From positions 62,001 through 126,000 of the forward strand of contig NW_027017998.1 in assembly GCF_032854445.1 (NCBI RefSeq): a DNA stretch of 64,000 nucleotides, given 5' to 3'. The translations under genes were made by a program, and so were the position numbers. This document shows positions 1 to 10,241 of this stretch, one piece after another (the stretch's first letter is position 1; every line of letters starts with the position of its first letter). The notes beneath the pieces are model-generated. The model had not been told where the DNA came from. It ran no database searches and saw only the letters and a list, made by a program, of their open reading frames with translations. The stretch is from Liolophura sinensis (lineage: Eukaryota; Mollusca; Polyplacophora; Chitonida; Chitonidae).

Positions 1-11
1 CCGTTGCTGTG

Positions 12-19
12 CACGTGAT
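12..19 (-). other. Conserved CACGTG E-box core in each monomer (representative)
   Basis: CACGTGAT occurs near the start of almost every unit; read on the minus strand it is ATCACGTG. The base before it varies (GTGCACGTG, GGGCACGTG, ACGCACGTG, GTTCACGTG), but the hexamer itself is kept. Broken versions occur near 27275 (CTTGTG) and near 30566 and 44268 (CATGTG). E-box factors of the bHLH-zipper class recognise CACGTG, and the minus-strand octamer fits the yeast CDEI consensus RTCACRTG. Binding is unproven, and conservation may simply follow from homogenisation of the array. Confidence 0.4.
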
Positions 20-273
20 TATGACATCAATGATCATTCAATTGTCACTACAGGCAAAAGTATTGTTCGGAGAGCAACGCGGATTGCACCATTCGATTTC
101 TCGTCACAAAATACGTCGGATTAGCCTCTTACCAGCAGCACTGGAACAATTTTTCCACTTTTGCATTTTTGCCTGGTCTTTTTCTTAATTGAAATCGGCT
201 ACACTGTACTATGTACCATCGCGACTGGTCATTACTATATTCAACTTTTGACTATATGTTATGTGCCCTTCGG

Positions 274-309
274 TAGCCCAGAAGACGTCAAATCTTTGGG
301 CTAAGCCCA
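274..309. repeat. Three-armed inverted repeat TAGCCCA - 16 nt - TGGGCTA/AGCCCA (representative)
   Basis: TAGCCCA at 274-280 is the exact reverse complement of TGGGCTA at 297-303 with a 16-nt spacer, and the same TGGGCT pairs with AGCCCA at 304-309 across a single central A. The middle arm can therefore form either of two alternative stems. The array has a common variant, TGGGCCAAGCCCA, that shortens the distal stem to 5 bp with a CAA loop. A rarer variant, TGAGCTAAGCCC (35230, 37970 and 39610), weakens it. The spacer contains the main subfamily switch, GACGTCAAATC versus GACCTGAAATC. Confidence 0.6.
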
Positions 310-411
310 TTTAACTCACCCAGCAATTGTCTTACTTCTAAGTGCAAGACAATCTCAATGTCTTTATCTACGTGTAGAAAAACCACACCATTTATACATA
401 AAAAACACAAG

Positions 412-441
412 GTACTTGATACAGTCTGCTGTAAAAAGTAC
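412..441. repeat. Imperfect 30-nt hairpin in each monomer (representative)
   Basis: The outer arm GTACTT (412-417) pairs with AAGTAC (436-441). An internal 2x2 mismatch (GA opposite AA) separates it from an inner stem, TACAG (420-424) with CTGTA (429-433), closed by the loop TCTG. The structure is present in nearly every unit. Four units carry the same 7-bp deletion that removes the loop and most of the 3-prime inner arm (see separate entries). A common variant with AATAAC in place of AAGTAC appears near 20005, 23307 and 26600 and would weaken the outer stem. Confidence 0.6.
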
Positions 442-3400
442 AACTGAACACTGACCCACTTCAGTAAGGTGCCAAAAGATGCGGAATTGAGCCAGGCATC
501 GGCAGCTGTTGAAAACTTGCAAATTTCCCTGGTTTCCATGGAGTAAGAGCCGTTGCTACGCACGTGATTATGACATAAATGATCATTCAATTGTCGCTAC
601 AGCCAAAAGTATTGGTCGGAGAGCAACGCGGATTGCACCATTCGATTTCTCGTCACAAAATACGTCGGATTAGTCTCTTACTAGTAGCACTGAAACAGTT
701 TTTCCACTTTTGCATTTTTGCCTGGTCTTTTTGTTAATTGAAATCGGCTACACTGTACTCTGTACAATCGCGACTGGTCATTACTATATTCAACTTTTGA
801 CTATAAGTTATGTGCCCTTCGGTAGCCCAGAAGACCTGAAATCTTTGGGCTAAGCCCATTTAACTCACCCAGCAATTGTCTTACTTCTAAGTCCAAGACA
901 ATCTCAATGTCTTTATCTACGTGTAGAAAAACCAGACCATTTGTACATAAAAAACACAAGGTACTTGATACAGTCTGCTGTAAAAAGTACAACTAAATAC
1001 TGACCCACATTTATAAGGTGCCAAAAGATGCGGAATTGGGCCAGGCATCGGCAGCTGTTAAAAAATTGCAAATATCCCTGGTTTCCATGGAGTAAGAGCC
1101 GTTGCTGTGCACGTGATTATGATATCAATGATCATTCAATTGTCACTACAGGCAAAAGTATTGTTCGGAGAGCAACGCGGTTTGCACCATTCGATTTGTC
1201 GTCACAAAACACGTCCGATTAGCCTCTTACCAGCAGCACTGGAACAATTTTTTCAATTTTGCATTTTTGCCTGGTCTTTTAGTTAATTGAAATCGGCTAC
1301 ACTGTACTATGTACCATTGCGACTGGTAATTACTATATTCAACTTTTGACTATATGTTATGTGCACTTCGGTAGCCCAGAAGACGTCAAATCTTTGGGCT
1401 AAGCCCATTTAACTCACCCAGCAATTGCCTTACTTCTAAGTCGAAGACAATCTCAATGTCTTTATCTACGTGTAGAAAAACCACACCATTTGTACATGAA
1501 AAACACAAGGTACTTGATACAGTCTGCTGTAAAAAGTACAACTGAACACTGACCCACTTCAGTAAGGTGCCAAAAGATTCGGAATTGAGCCAGGCATCGG
1601 CAGCTGTTGACAAATTGCAAATTTCCCTGGTTTCCATGGAGTAAGAGCCGTTGCTGGGCACGTGATTATGACATAAATGATCATTCAATTGTCGCTACAG
1701 CCAAAAGTATTGGTCGGAGAGCAACGCGGATTGCACCATACGATTTCTCGTCACAAAATACGTCGGATTAGTCTCTTACTAGTAGCACTGAAACAGTTTT
1801 TCCACTTTTGCATTTTTGCCTGGTCTTTTTGTTAATTGAAATCGGCTACACTGTACTCTATACAATCGCGACTGGTCATTACTATATTGAACTTTTGACT
1901 ATAAGTTATGTGCCCTTCGGTAGCCCAGAAGACCTGAAATCTTTGGGCTAAGCCCATTTAACTCACCCAGCAATTGTCTTACTTCTAAGTCCAAGACAAT
2001 CTCAATGTCTTTATCTACGTGTAGAAAAACCAGACCATTTGTACATAAAAAAACACAAGGTACTTGATACAGTCTGCTGTAAAAAGTACAACTAAATACT
2101 GACCCACATTTATAAGGTGCCAAAAGATGCGGAATTGGGCCAGGCATCGGCAGCTGTTAAAAAATTGCAAATATCCCTGGTTTCCATGGAGTAAGAGCCG
2201 TTGCTGTGCACGTGATTATGACATCAATGATCATTCAATTGTCACTACAGGCAAAAATATTGTTCGGAGAGCAACGCGGTTTGCACCATTCGATTTCTCG
2301 TCACAAAATACGTCGGATTAGCCTCTTACCAGCAGCACTGGAACAATTTTTCCACTTTTGCATTTTTGCCTGGTCTTTTTCTTAATTGAAATCGGCTACA
2401 CTGTACTATGTAGCATCGCGACTGGTCATTACTATATTCAACTTTTGACTATATGTTATGTGCCCTTCGGTAGCCCAGAAGACGTCAAATCTTTGGGCTA
2501 AGCCCATTTAACTCACCCAGCAATTGTCTTACTTCTAAGTGCAAGACAATCTCAATGTCTTTATCTACGTGTAGAAAAACCACACCATTTGTACATAAAA
2601 AACACAAGGTACTTGATACAGTCTGCTGTAAAAAGTACAACTGAACACTGACCCACTTCAGTAAGGTGCCAAAAGATGCGGAATTGAGCCAGGCATCGGC
2701 AGCTGTTGAAAAATTGCAAATTTCCCTGGTTTCCATGGAGTAAGAGCCGTTGCTACGCACGTGATTATGACATAAATGATCATTCAATTGTCGCTACAGC
2801 CAAAAGTATTGGTCGGAGAGCAACGCGGATTGCACCATTCGATTTCTCGTCACAAAATACGTCGGATTAGCCTCTTACTAGTAGCACTGGAACAGTTTTT
2901 CCACTTTTGCATTTTTGCCTGGTCTTTTTGTTAATTGAAACCGGCTACACTGTACTCTGTACAATCGCGACTGGTCATTACTATATTCAACTTTTGACTA
3001 TAAGTTATGTGCCCTTCGGTAGCCCAGAAGACCTGAAATCTTTGGGCCAAGCCCATTTAACTCACCCAGCAATTGTCTTACTTCTAAGTCCAAGACAATC
3101 TCAATGTCTTTATCTACGTGTAGAAAAACCAGACCATTTGTACATAAAAAACACAAGGTACTTGATACAGTCTGCTGTAAAAAGTACAACTGAACACTGA
3201 CCCACTTTAGTAAGGTGCCAAAAGATGCGAAATTGAGCCAGGCATCGGCAGCTGTTGAAAAATTGCAAATTTCCCTGGTTTCCATGGAGTAAGAGCCGTT
3301 GCTGGGCACGTGATTATGACATCAATGATCATTCAATTGTCACTACAGGCAAAAGTATTGGTCGGAGAGCAACGCGGTTTGCACCATTCGATTTGTCGTC

Positions 3401-3844
3401 ACAAAATACGTCGAATTAGCCTCTTACCAGCAACACTGGAACAGTTTTTCCACTTTTGCATTTTTGCCTGGTCTTTTTCTTAATTGAAATCGGCTACACT
3501 GTACTCTGTACAATCGCGACTGGTCATTACTATATTCAACTTTTGACTATAAGTTATGTGCCCTTCGGTAGCCCAGAAGACGTCAAATCTTTGGGCTAAG
3601 CCCATTTAACTCACCCAGCAATTGTCTTACTTCTAAGTCCAAGACAATCTCAATGTCTTTATCTACGTGTAGAAAAACCAGACCATTTGTACATAAAAAA
3701 CACAAGGTACTTGATACAGTCTGCTGTAAAAAGTACAACTGAACACTGACCCACTTTAGTAAGGTGCCAAAAGATGCGGAATTGAGCCAGGCATCGGCAG
3801 CTGTTGAAAAATTGCAAATTTCCCTGGTTTCCATGGAGTAAGAG

Positions 3845-4178
3845 CCGTTGCTGGGCACGTGATTATGATATCAATGATCATTCAATTGTCACTACAGCCA
3901 AAAGTATTGGTCGGAGAGCAACGCGGTTTGCACCATTCGATTTGTCGTCACAAAATACGTCGAATTAGCCTCTTACCAGCAACACTGGAACAGTTTTTCC
4001 ACTTTTGCATACCAGACCATTTGTACATAAAAAACACAAGGTACTTGATACAGTCTGCTGTAAAAAGTACAACTAAATACTGACCCACATTTATAAGGTG
4101 CCAAAAGATGCGGAATTGGGCCAGGCATCGGCAGCTGTTAAAAAATTGCAAATATCCCTGGTTTCCATGGAGTAAGAG
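3845..4178 (+). repeat. Truncated satellite unit, 334 bp (215-bp internal deletion)
   Basis: The unit runs normally to ACTTTTGCAT at 4010, then jumps directly to ACCAGACCATTTG, skipping 215 bp that in other units include the three-armed inverted repeat. The junction is 4010/4011 and I see no clear microhomology. The downstream part belongs to a different subfamily from the upstream part: it has AAATACTGACCC and ACATTTATAAGG. The junction is therefore better read as a template switch than as a simple deletion. The same unit recurs at 8142-8475. Confidence 0.9.
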
Positions 4179-4846
4179 CCGTTGCTGTGCACGTGATTAT
4201 GATATCAATGATCATTCAATTGTCACTACAGGCAAAAGTATTGTTCGGAGAGCAACGCGGTTTGCACCATTCGATTTCTCGTCACAAAATACGTCGGATT
4301 AGCTTCTTACCAGCAGCACTGGAACAATTTTTCCACTTTTGTCACTACAGCCAAAAGTATTGGTCGGAGAGCAACGCGGTTTGCACCATTCGATTTGTCG
4401 TCACAAAATACGTCGAATTAGCCTCTTACCAGCAACACTGGAACAGTTTTTCCACTTTTGCATTTTTGCCTGGTCTTTTTCTTAATTGAAATCGGCTACA
4501 CTGTACTCTGTACAATCGCGACTGGTCATTACTATATTCAACTTTTGACTATAAGTTATGTACCCTTCGGTAGCCCAGAAGACGTCAAATCTTTGGGCTA
4601 AGCCCATTTAACTCACCCAGCAATTGTCTTACTTCTAAGTCCAAGACAATCTCAATGTCTTTATCTACGTGTAGAAAAACCAGACCATTTGTACATAAAA
4701 AACACAAGGTACTTGATACAGTCTGCTGTAAAAAGTACAACTGAACACTGACCCACTTTAGTAAGGTGCCAAAAGATGCGGAATTGAGCCAGGCATCGGC
4801 AGCTGTTGAAAAATTGCAAATTTCCCTGGTTTCCATGGAGTAACAG
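4179..4846 (+). repeat. Extended satellite unit, 668 bp (119-bp net gain)
   Basis: At 4341/4342 the unit jumps from CCACTTTTG back to TCACTACAGCC, so part of the monomer occurs twice. The second copy (4342-4463) does not match the first copy within its own unit. It matches 3889-4010 in the preceding truncated unit, sharing CAGCCAAAAGTATTGG, GTCGAATTAGCC and CAGCAACACTGG. A 3-bp TTG is shared at the junction. The same unit recurs at 8476-9143. Confidence 0.9.
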
Positions 4847-7800
4847 CCGTTGCTGGGCACGTGATTATGACATAAATGATCATTCAATTGTCGCTACAGC
4901 CAAAAGTATTGGTCGGAGAGCAACGCGGATTGCACCATTCGATTTCTCGTCACAAAATACGTCGGATTAGTCTCTTACTAGTAGCACTGAAACAGTTTTT
5001 CCACTTTTGCATTTTTGCCTGGTCTTTTTGTTAATTGAAATCGGCTACACTGTACTCTGTACAATCGCGACTGGTCATTACTATATTCAACTTTTGACTA
5101 TAAGTTATGTGCCCTTTGGTAGCCCAGAAGACCTGAAATCTTTGGGCTAAGCCCATTTAACTCACCCAGCAATTGCCTTACTTCTAAGTGCAAGACAATC
5201 TCAATGTCTTTATCTACGTGTAGAAAAACCACACCATTTGTACATAAAAAACACAAGGTACTTGATACAGTCTGCTGTAAAAAGTACAACTGAACACTGA
5301 CCCACATTTATAAGGTGCCAAAAGATGCGGAATTGGGCCAGGCATCGGCAGCTGTTGAAAAATTGCAAATATCCCTGGTTTCCATGGAGTAAGAGCCGTT
5401 GCTGTGCACGTGATTATGACATCAATGATCATTCAATTGTCACTACAGGCAAAAGTATTGGTCGGAGAGCAACGCGGTTTGCACCATTCGATTTCTCGTC
5501 ACAAAATACGTCGGATTAGCCTCTTACCAGCAGCACTGGAACAATTTTTCCACTTTTGCATTTTTGCCTGGTCTTTTTCTTAATTGAAATCGGCTACACT
5601 GTACTATGTACCATCGCGACTGGTCATTACTATATTCAACTTTTGACTATATGTTATGTGCCCTTCGGTAGCCCAGAAGACGTCAAATCTTTGGGCTAAG
5701 CCCATTTAACTCACCCAGCAATTGCCTTACTTCTAAGTCGAAGACAATCTCAATGTCTTTATCTACGTGTAGAAAAACCACACCATTTGTACATGAAAAA
5801 CACAAGGTACTTGATACAGTCTGCTGTAAAAAGTACAACTGAACACTGACCCACTTCAGTAAGGTGCCAAAAGATTCGGAATTGAGCCAGGCATCGGCAG
5901 CTGTTGACAAATTGCAAATTTCCCTGGTTTCCATGGAGTAAGAGCCGTTGCTGGGCACGTGATTATGACATAAATGATCATTCAATTGTCGCTACAGCCA
6001 AAAGTATTGGTCGGAGAGCAACGCGGATTGCACCATTCGATTTCTCGTCACAAAATACGTCGGATTAGTCTCTTACTAGTAGCACTGAAACAGTTTTTCC
6101 ACTTTTGCATTTTTGCCTGGTCTTTTTGTTAATTGAAATCGGCTACACTGTACTCTATACAATCGCGACTGGTCATTACTATATTCAACTTTTGACTATA
6201 AGTTATGTGCCCTTCGGTAGCCCAGAAGACCTGAAATCTTTGGGCTAAGCCCATTTAACTCACCCAGCAATTGTCTTACTTCTAAGTCCAAGACAATCTC
6301 AATGTCTTTATCTACGTGTAGAAAAACCACACCATTTGTACATAAAAAAACACAAGGTACTTGATACAGTCTGCTGTAAAAAGTACAACTAAATACTGAC
6401 CCACATTTATAAGGTGCCAAAAGATGCGGAATTGGGCCAGGCATCGGCAGCTGTTGAAAAATTGCAAATATCCCTGGTTTCCATGGAGTAAGAGCCGTTG
6501 CTGGGCACGTGATTATGACATCAATGATCATTCAATTGTCACTACAGGCAAAAATATTGTTCGGAGAGCAACGCGGTTTGCACCATTCGATTTCTCGTCA
6601 CAAAATACGTCGGATTAGCCTCTTACCAGCAGCACTGGAACAATTTTTCCACTTTTGCATTTTTGCCTGGTCTTTTTCTTAATTGAAATCGGCTACACTG
6701 TACTATGTAGCATCGCGACTGGTCATTACTATATTCAACTTTTGACTATATGTTATGTGCCCTTCGGTAGCCCAGAAGACGTCAAATCTTTGGGCTAAGC
6801 CCATTTAACTCACCCAGCAATTGTCTTACTTCTAAGTCCAAGACAATCTCAATGTCTTTATCTACGTGTAGAAAAACCACACCATTTGTACATAAAAAAC
6901 ACAAGGTACTTGATACAGTCTGCTGTAAAAAGTACAACTGAACACTGACCCACTTCAGTAAGGTGCCAAAAGATTCGGAATTGAGCCAGGCATCGGCAGC
7001 TGTTGAAAAATTGCAAATTTCCCTGGTTTCCATGGAGTAAGAGCCGTTGCTACGCACGTGATTATGACATAAATGATCATTCAATTGTCGCTACAGCCAA
7101 AAGTATTGGTCGGAGAGCAACGCGGATTGCACCATTCGATTTCTCGTCACAAAATACGTCGGATTAGCCTCTTACTAGTAGCACTGGAACAGTTTTTCCA
7201 CTTTTGCATTTTTGCCTGGTCTTTTTGTTAATTGAAACCGGCTACACTGTACTCTGGACAATCGCGACTGGTCATTACTATATTCAACTTTTGACTATAA
7301 GTTATGTGCCCTTCGGTAGCCCAGAAGACCTGAAATCTTTGGGCCAAGCCCATTTAACTCACCCAGCAATTGTCTTACTTCTAAGTCCAAGACAATCTCA
7401 ATGTCTTTATCTACGTGTAGAAAAACCAGACCATTTGTACATAAAAAACACAAGGTACTTGATACAGTCTGCTGTAAAAAGTACAACTGAACACTGACCC
7501 ACTTTAGTAAGGTGCCAAAAGATGCGAAATTGAGCCAGGCATCGGCAGCTGTTGAAAAATTGCAAATTTCCCTGGTTTCCATGGAGTAAGAGCCGTTGCT
7601 GGGCACGTGATTATGACATCAATGATCATTCAATTGTCACTACAGGCAAAAGTATTGGTCGGAGAGCAACGCGGTTTGCACCATTCGATTTGTCGTCACA
7701 AAATACGTCGAATTAGCCTCTTACCAGCAACACTGGAACAGTTTTTCCACTTTTGCATTTTTGCCTGGTCTTTTTGTTAATTGAAATCGGCTACACTGTA

Positions 7801-8141
7801 CTCTGTACAATCGCGACTGGTCATTACTATATTCAACTTTTGACTATAAGTTATGTGCCCTTCGGTAGCCCAGAAGACGTCAAATCTTTGGGCTAAGCCC
7901 ATTTAACTCACCCAGCAATTGTCTTACTTCTAAGTCCAAGACAATCTCAATGTCTTTATCTACGTGTAGAAAAACCACACCATTTGTACATAAAAAACAC
8001 AAGGTACTTGATACAGTCTGCTGTAAAAAGTACAACTGAACACTGACCCACTTTAGTAAGGTGCCAAAAGATGCGGAATTGAGCCAGGCATCGGCAGCTG
8101 TTGAAAAATTGCAAATTTCCCTGGTTTCCATGGAGTAAGAG

Positions 8142-8475
8142 CCGTTGCTGGGCACGTGATTATGACATCAATGATCATTCAATTGTCACTACAGCCAAAA
8201 GTATTGGTCGGAGAGCAACGCGGTTTGCACCATTCGATTTGTCGTCACAAAATACGTCGAATTAGCCTCTTACCAGCAACACTGGAACAGTTTTTCCACT
8301 TTTGCATACCAGACCATTTGTACATAAAAAACACAAGGTACTTGATACAGTCTGCTGTAAAAAGTACAACTAAATACTGACCCACATTTATAAGGTGCCA
8401 AAAGATGCGGAATTGGGCCAGGCATCGGCAGCTGTTAAAAAATTGCAAATATCCCTGGTTTCCATGGAGTAAGAG
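8142..8475 (+). repeat. Truncated satellite unit, 334 bp (second HOR copy)
   Basis: This is the counterpart of 3845-4178 at an offset of 4297 bp, with the same junction after ACTTTTGCAT at 8307/8308. It differs in isolated bases, such as GACATC instead of GATATC near 8163. Identical breakpoints show that the rearrangement came before duplication of the 8-unit block. Confidence 0.9.
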
Positions 8476-9143
8476 CCGTTGCTGTGCACGTGATTATGAT
8501 ATCAATGATCATTCAATTGTCACTACAGGCAAAAGTATTGTTCGGAGAGCAACGCGGTTTGCACCATTCGATTTCTCGTCACAAAATACGTCGGATTAGC
8601 TTCTTACCAGCAGCACTGGAACAATTTTTCCACTTTTGTCACTACAGCCAAAAGTATTGGTCGGAGAGCAACGCGGTTTGCACCATTCGATTTGTCGTCA
8701 CAAAATACGTCGAATTAGCCTCTTACCAGCAACACTGGAATAGTTTTTCCACTTTTGCATTTTTGCCTGGTCTTTTTCTTAATTGAAATCGGCTACACTG
8801 TACTCTGTACAATCGCGACTGGTCATTACTATATTCAACTTTTGACTATAAGTTATGTACCCTTCGGTAGCCCAGAAGACGTCAAATCTTTGGGCTAAGC
8901 CCATTTAACTCACCCAGCAATTGTCTTACTTCTAAGTCCAAGACAATCTCAATGTCTTTATCTACGTGTAGAAAAACCAGACCATTTGTACATAAAAAAC
9001 ACAAGGTACTTGATACAGTCTGCTGTAAAAAGTACAACTGAACACTGACCCACTTTAGTAAGGTGCCAAAAGATGCGGAATTGAGCCAGGCATCGGCAGC
9101 TGTTGAAAAATTGCAAATTTCCCTGGTTTCCATGGAGTAAGAG
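8476..9143 (+). repeat. Extended satellite unit, 668 bp (second HOR copy)
   Basis: This is the counterpart of 4179-4846, with the same backward jump at 8638/8639 and the same 122-bp segment (8639-8760) repeated from 8186-8307. It keeps the GTTATGTACCC substitution near 8856 that is also present near 4557 in copy 1. Confidence 0.9.
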
Positions 9144-10241
9144 CCGTTGCTGGGCACGTGATTATGACATCAATGATCATTCAATTGTCGCTACAGCCAA
9201 AAGTATTGGTCGGAGAGCAACGCGGATTGCACCATTCGATTTCTCGTCACAAAATACGTCGGATTAGTCTCTTACTAGTAGCACTGAAACAGTTTTTCCA
9301 CTTTTGCATTTTTGCCTGGTCTTTTTGTTAATTGAAATCGGCTACACTGTACTCTGTACAATCGCGACTGGTCATTACTATATTCAACTTTTGACTATAA
9401 GTTATGTGCCCTTTGGTAGCCCAGAAGACCTGAAATCTTTGGGCTAAGCCCATTTAACTCACCCAGCAATTGCCTTACTTCTAAGTGCAAGACAATCTCA
9501 ATGTCTTTATCTACGTGTAGAAAAACCACACCATTTGTACATAAAAAACACAAGGTACTTGATACAGTCTGCTGTAAAAAGTACAACTGAACACTGACCC
9601 ACATTTATAAGGTGCCAAAAGATGCGGAATTGGGCCAGGCATCGGCAGCTGTTGAAAAATTGCAAATATCCCTGGTTTCCATGGAGTAAGAGCCGTTGCT
9701 GTGCACGTGATTATGACATCAATGATCATTCAATTGTCACTACAGGCAAAAGTATTGGTCGGAGAGCAACGCGGTTTGCACCATTCGATTTCTCGTCACA
9801 AAATACGTCGGATTAGCCTCTTACCAGCAGCACTGGAACAATTTTTCCACTTTTGCATTTTTGCCTGGTCTTTTTCTTAATTGAAATCGGCTACACTGTA
9901 CTATGTACCATCGCGACTGGTCATTACTATATTCAACTTTTGACTATATGTTATGTGCCCTTCGGTAGCCCAGAAGACGTCAAATCTTTGGGCTAAGCCC
10001 ATTTAACTCACCCAGCAATTGTCTTACTTCTAAGTGCAAGACAATCTCAATGTCTTTATCTACGTGTAGAAAAACCAGACCATTTGTACATAAAAAACAC
10101 AAGGTACTTGATACAGTCTGCTGTAAAAAGTACAACTGAACACTGACCCACTTCAGTAAGGTGCCAAAAGATGCGGAATTGAGCCAGGCATCGGCAGCTG
10201 TTGAAAAATTGCAAATTTCCCTGGTTTCCATGGAGTAAGAG

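Larger units (their letters stand above)
1..549 (+). repeat. Representative satellite monomer (unit 1), with internal landmarks
   Basis: This unit serves as the coordinate reference, because window and monomer positions coincide here. Landmarks are: CACGTG at 12-17; the 10-bp palindrome AATGATCATT at 29-38; a cluster of T-tracts at 150-183; the small dyad GTAC-TAT-GTAC at 206-216; a three-armed inverted repeat TAGCCCA / TGGGCTA / AGCCCA at 274-309; A-tracts at 378, 400 and 433; a 30-nt imperfect hairpin at 412-441; and CCATGG at 536-541. The 549-bp length equals 183 codons, so reading frame is kept from unit to unit, but stops are present in every frame. The unit start is arbitrary, since a tandem array has no natural phase. 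Confidence 0.95.
1365..5661 (+). repeat. Higher-order repeat copy 1, 8 units, 4297 bp
   Basis: Sequence from about 1365 is repeated at an offset of 4297 bp with only scattered substitutions. Unit starts 1648, 2198, 2747, 3296, 3845, 4179, 4847 and 5396 correspond one for one to 5945, 6495, 7044, 7593, 8142, 8476, 9144 and 9693. Unit lengths in order are 549, 550, 549, 549, 549, 334, 668 and 549. The left limit is set by differences in the unit starting at 1099 (for example GTGCAC versus GTGCCC near 1363). Phase is arbitrary. The 550-bp unit carries one extra A in a poly-A run near 2045. Confidence 0.93.
5662..9958 (+). repeat. Higher-order repeat copy 2, 8 units, 4297 bp
   Basis: This is the direct tandem copy of the preceding HOR and repeats its unusual 334/668-bp unit pair at 8142 and 8476. 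Similarity at the 4297-bp offset continues until about 10020, where GCAATTGTC replaces GCAATTGCC. Differences from copy 1 are single substitutions, such as a T at 7256 (CTCTGGAC instead of CTCTGTAC) and AATAGTTT instead of AACAGTTT near 8740. The low divergence indicates recent amplification of an 8-unit block. Confidence 0.92.

Noticed and set aside
12-19. Yeast-type point centromere
   Set aside because: ATCACGTG fits CDEI alone. I see no following AT-rich CDEII block of the right length or CDEIII motif, and the motif is repeated in each unit.
61-120. CENP-B box
   Set aside because: ATTCGATTTCTCG shares only TTCG with the CENP-B consensus and lacks the required downstream A and CGGG positions.
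274-345. tRNA-derived repeat with RNA polymerase III A and B boxes
   Set aside because: TAGCCCAGAAGA resembles an A box at most positions, but the best downstream B-box candidate, CTTCTAAGTCC, fits poorly and no cloverleaf can be drawn.
3845-4846. Transposable element insertion with a 122-bp target duplication
   Set aside because: The 331 bp between the duplicated segments is itself satellite sequence of another subfamily, with no terminal repeats or transposase. Recombination or template switching explains it better.
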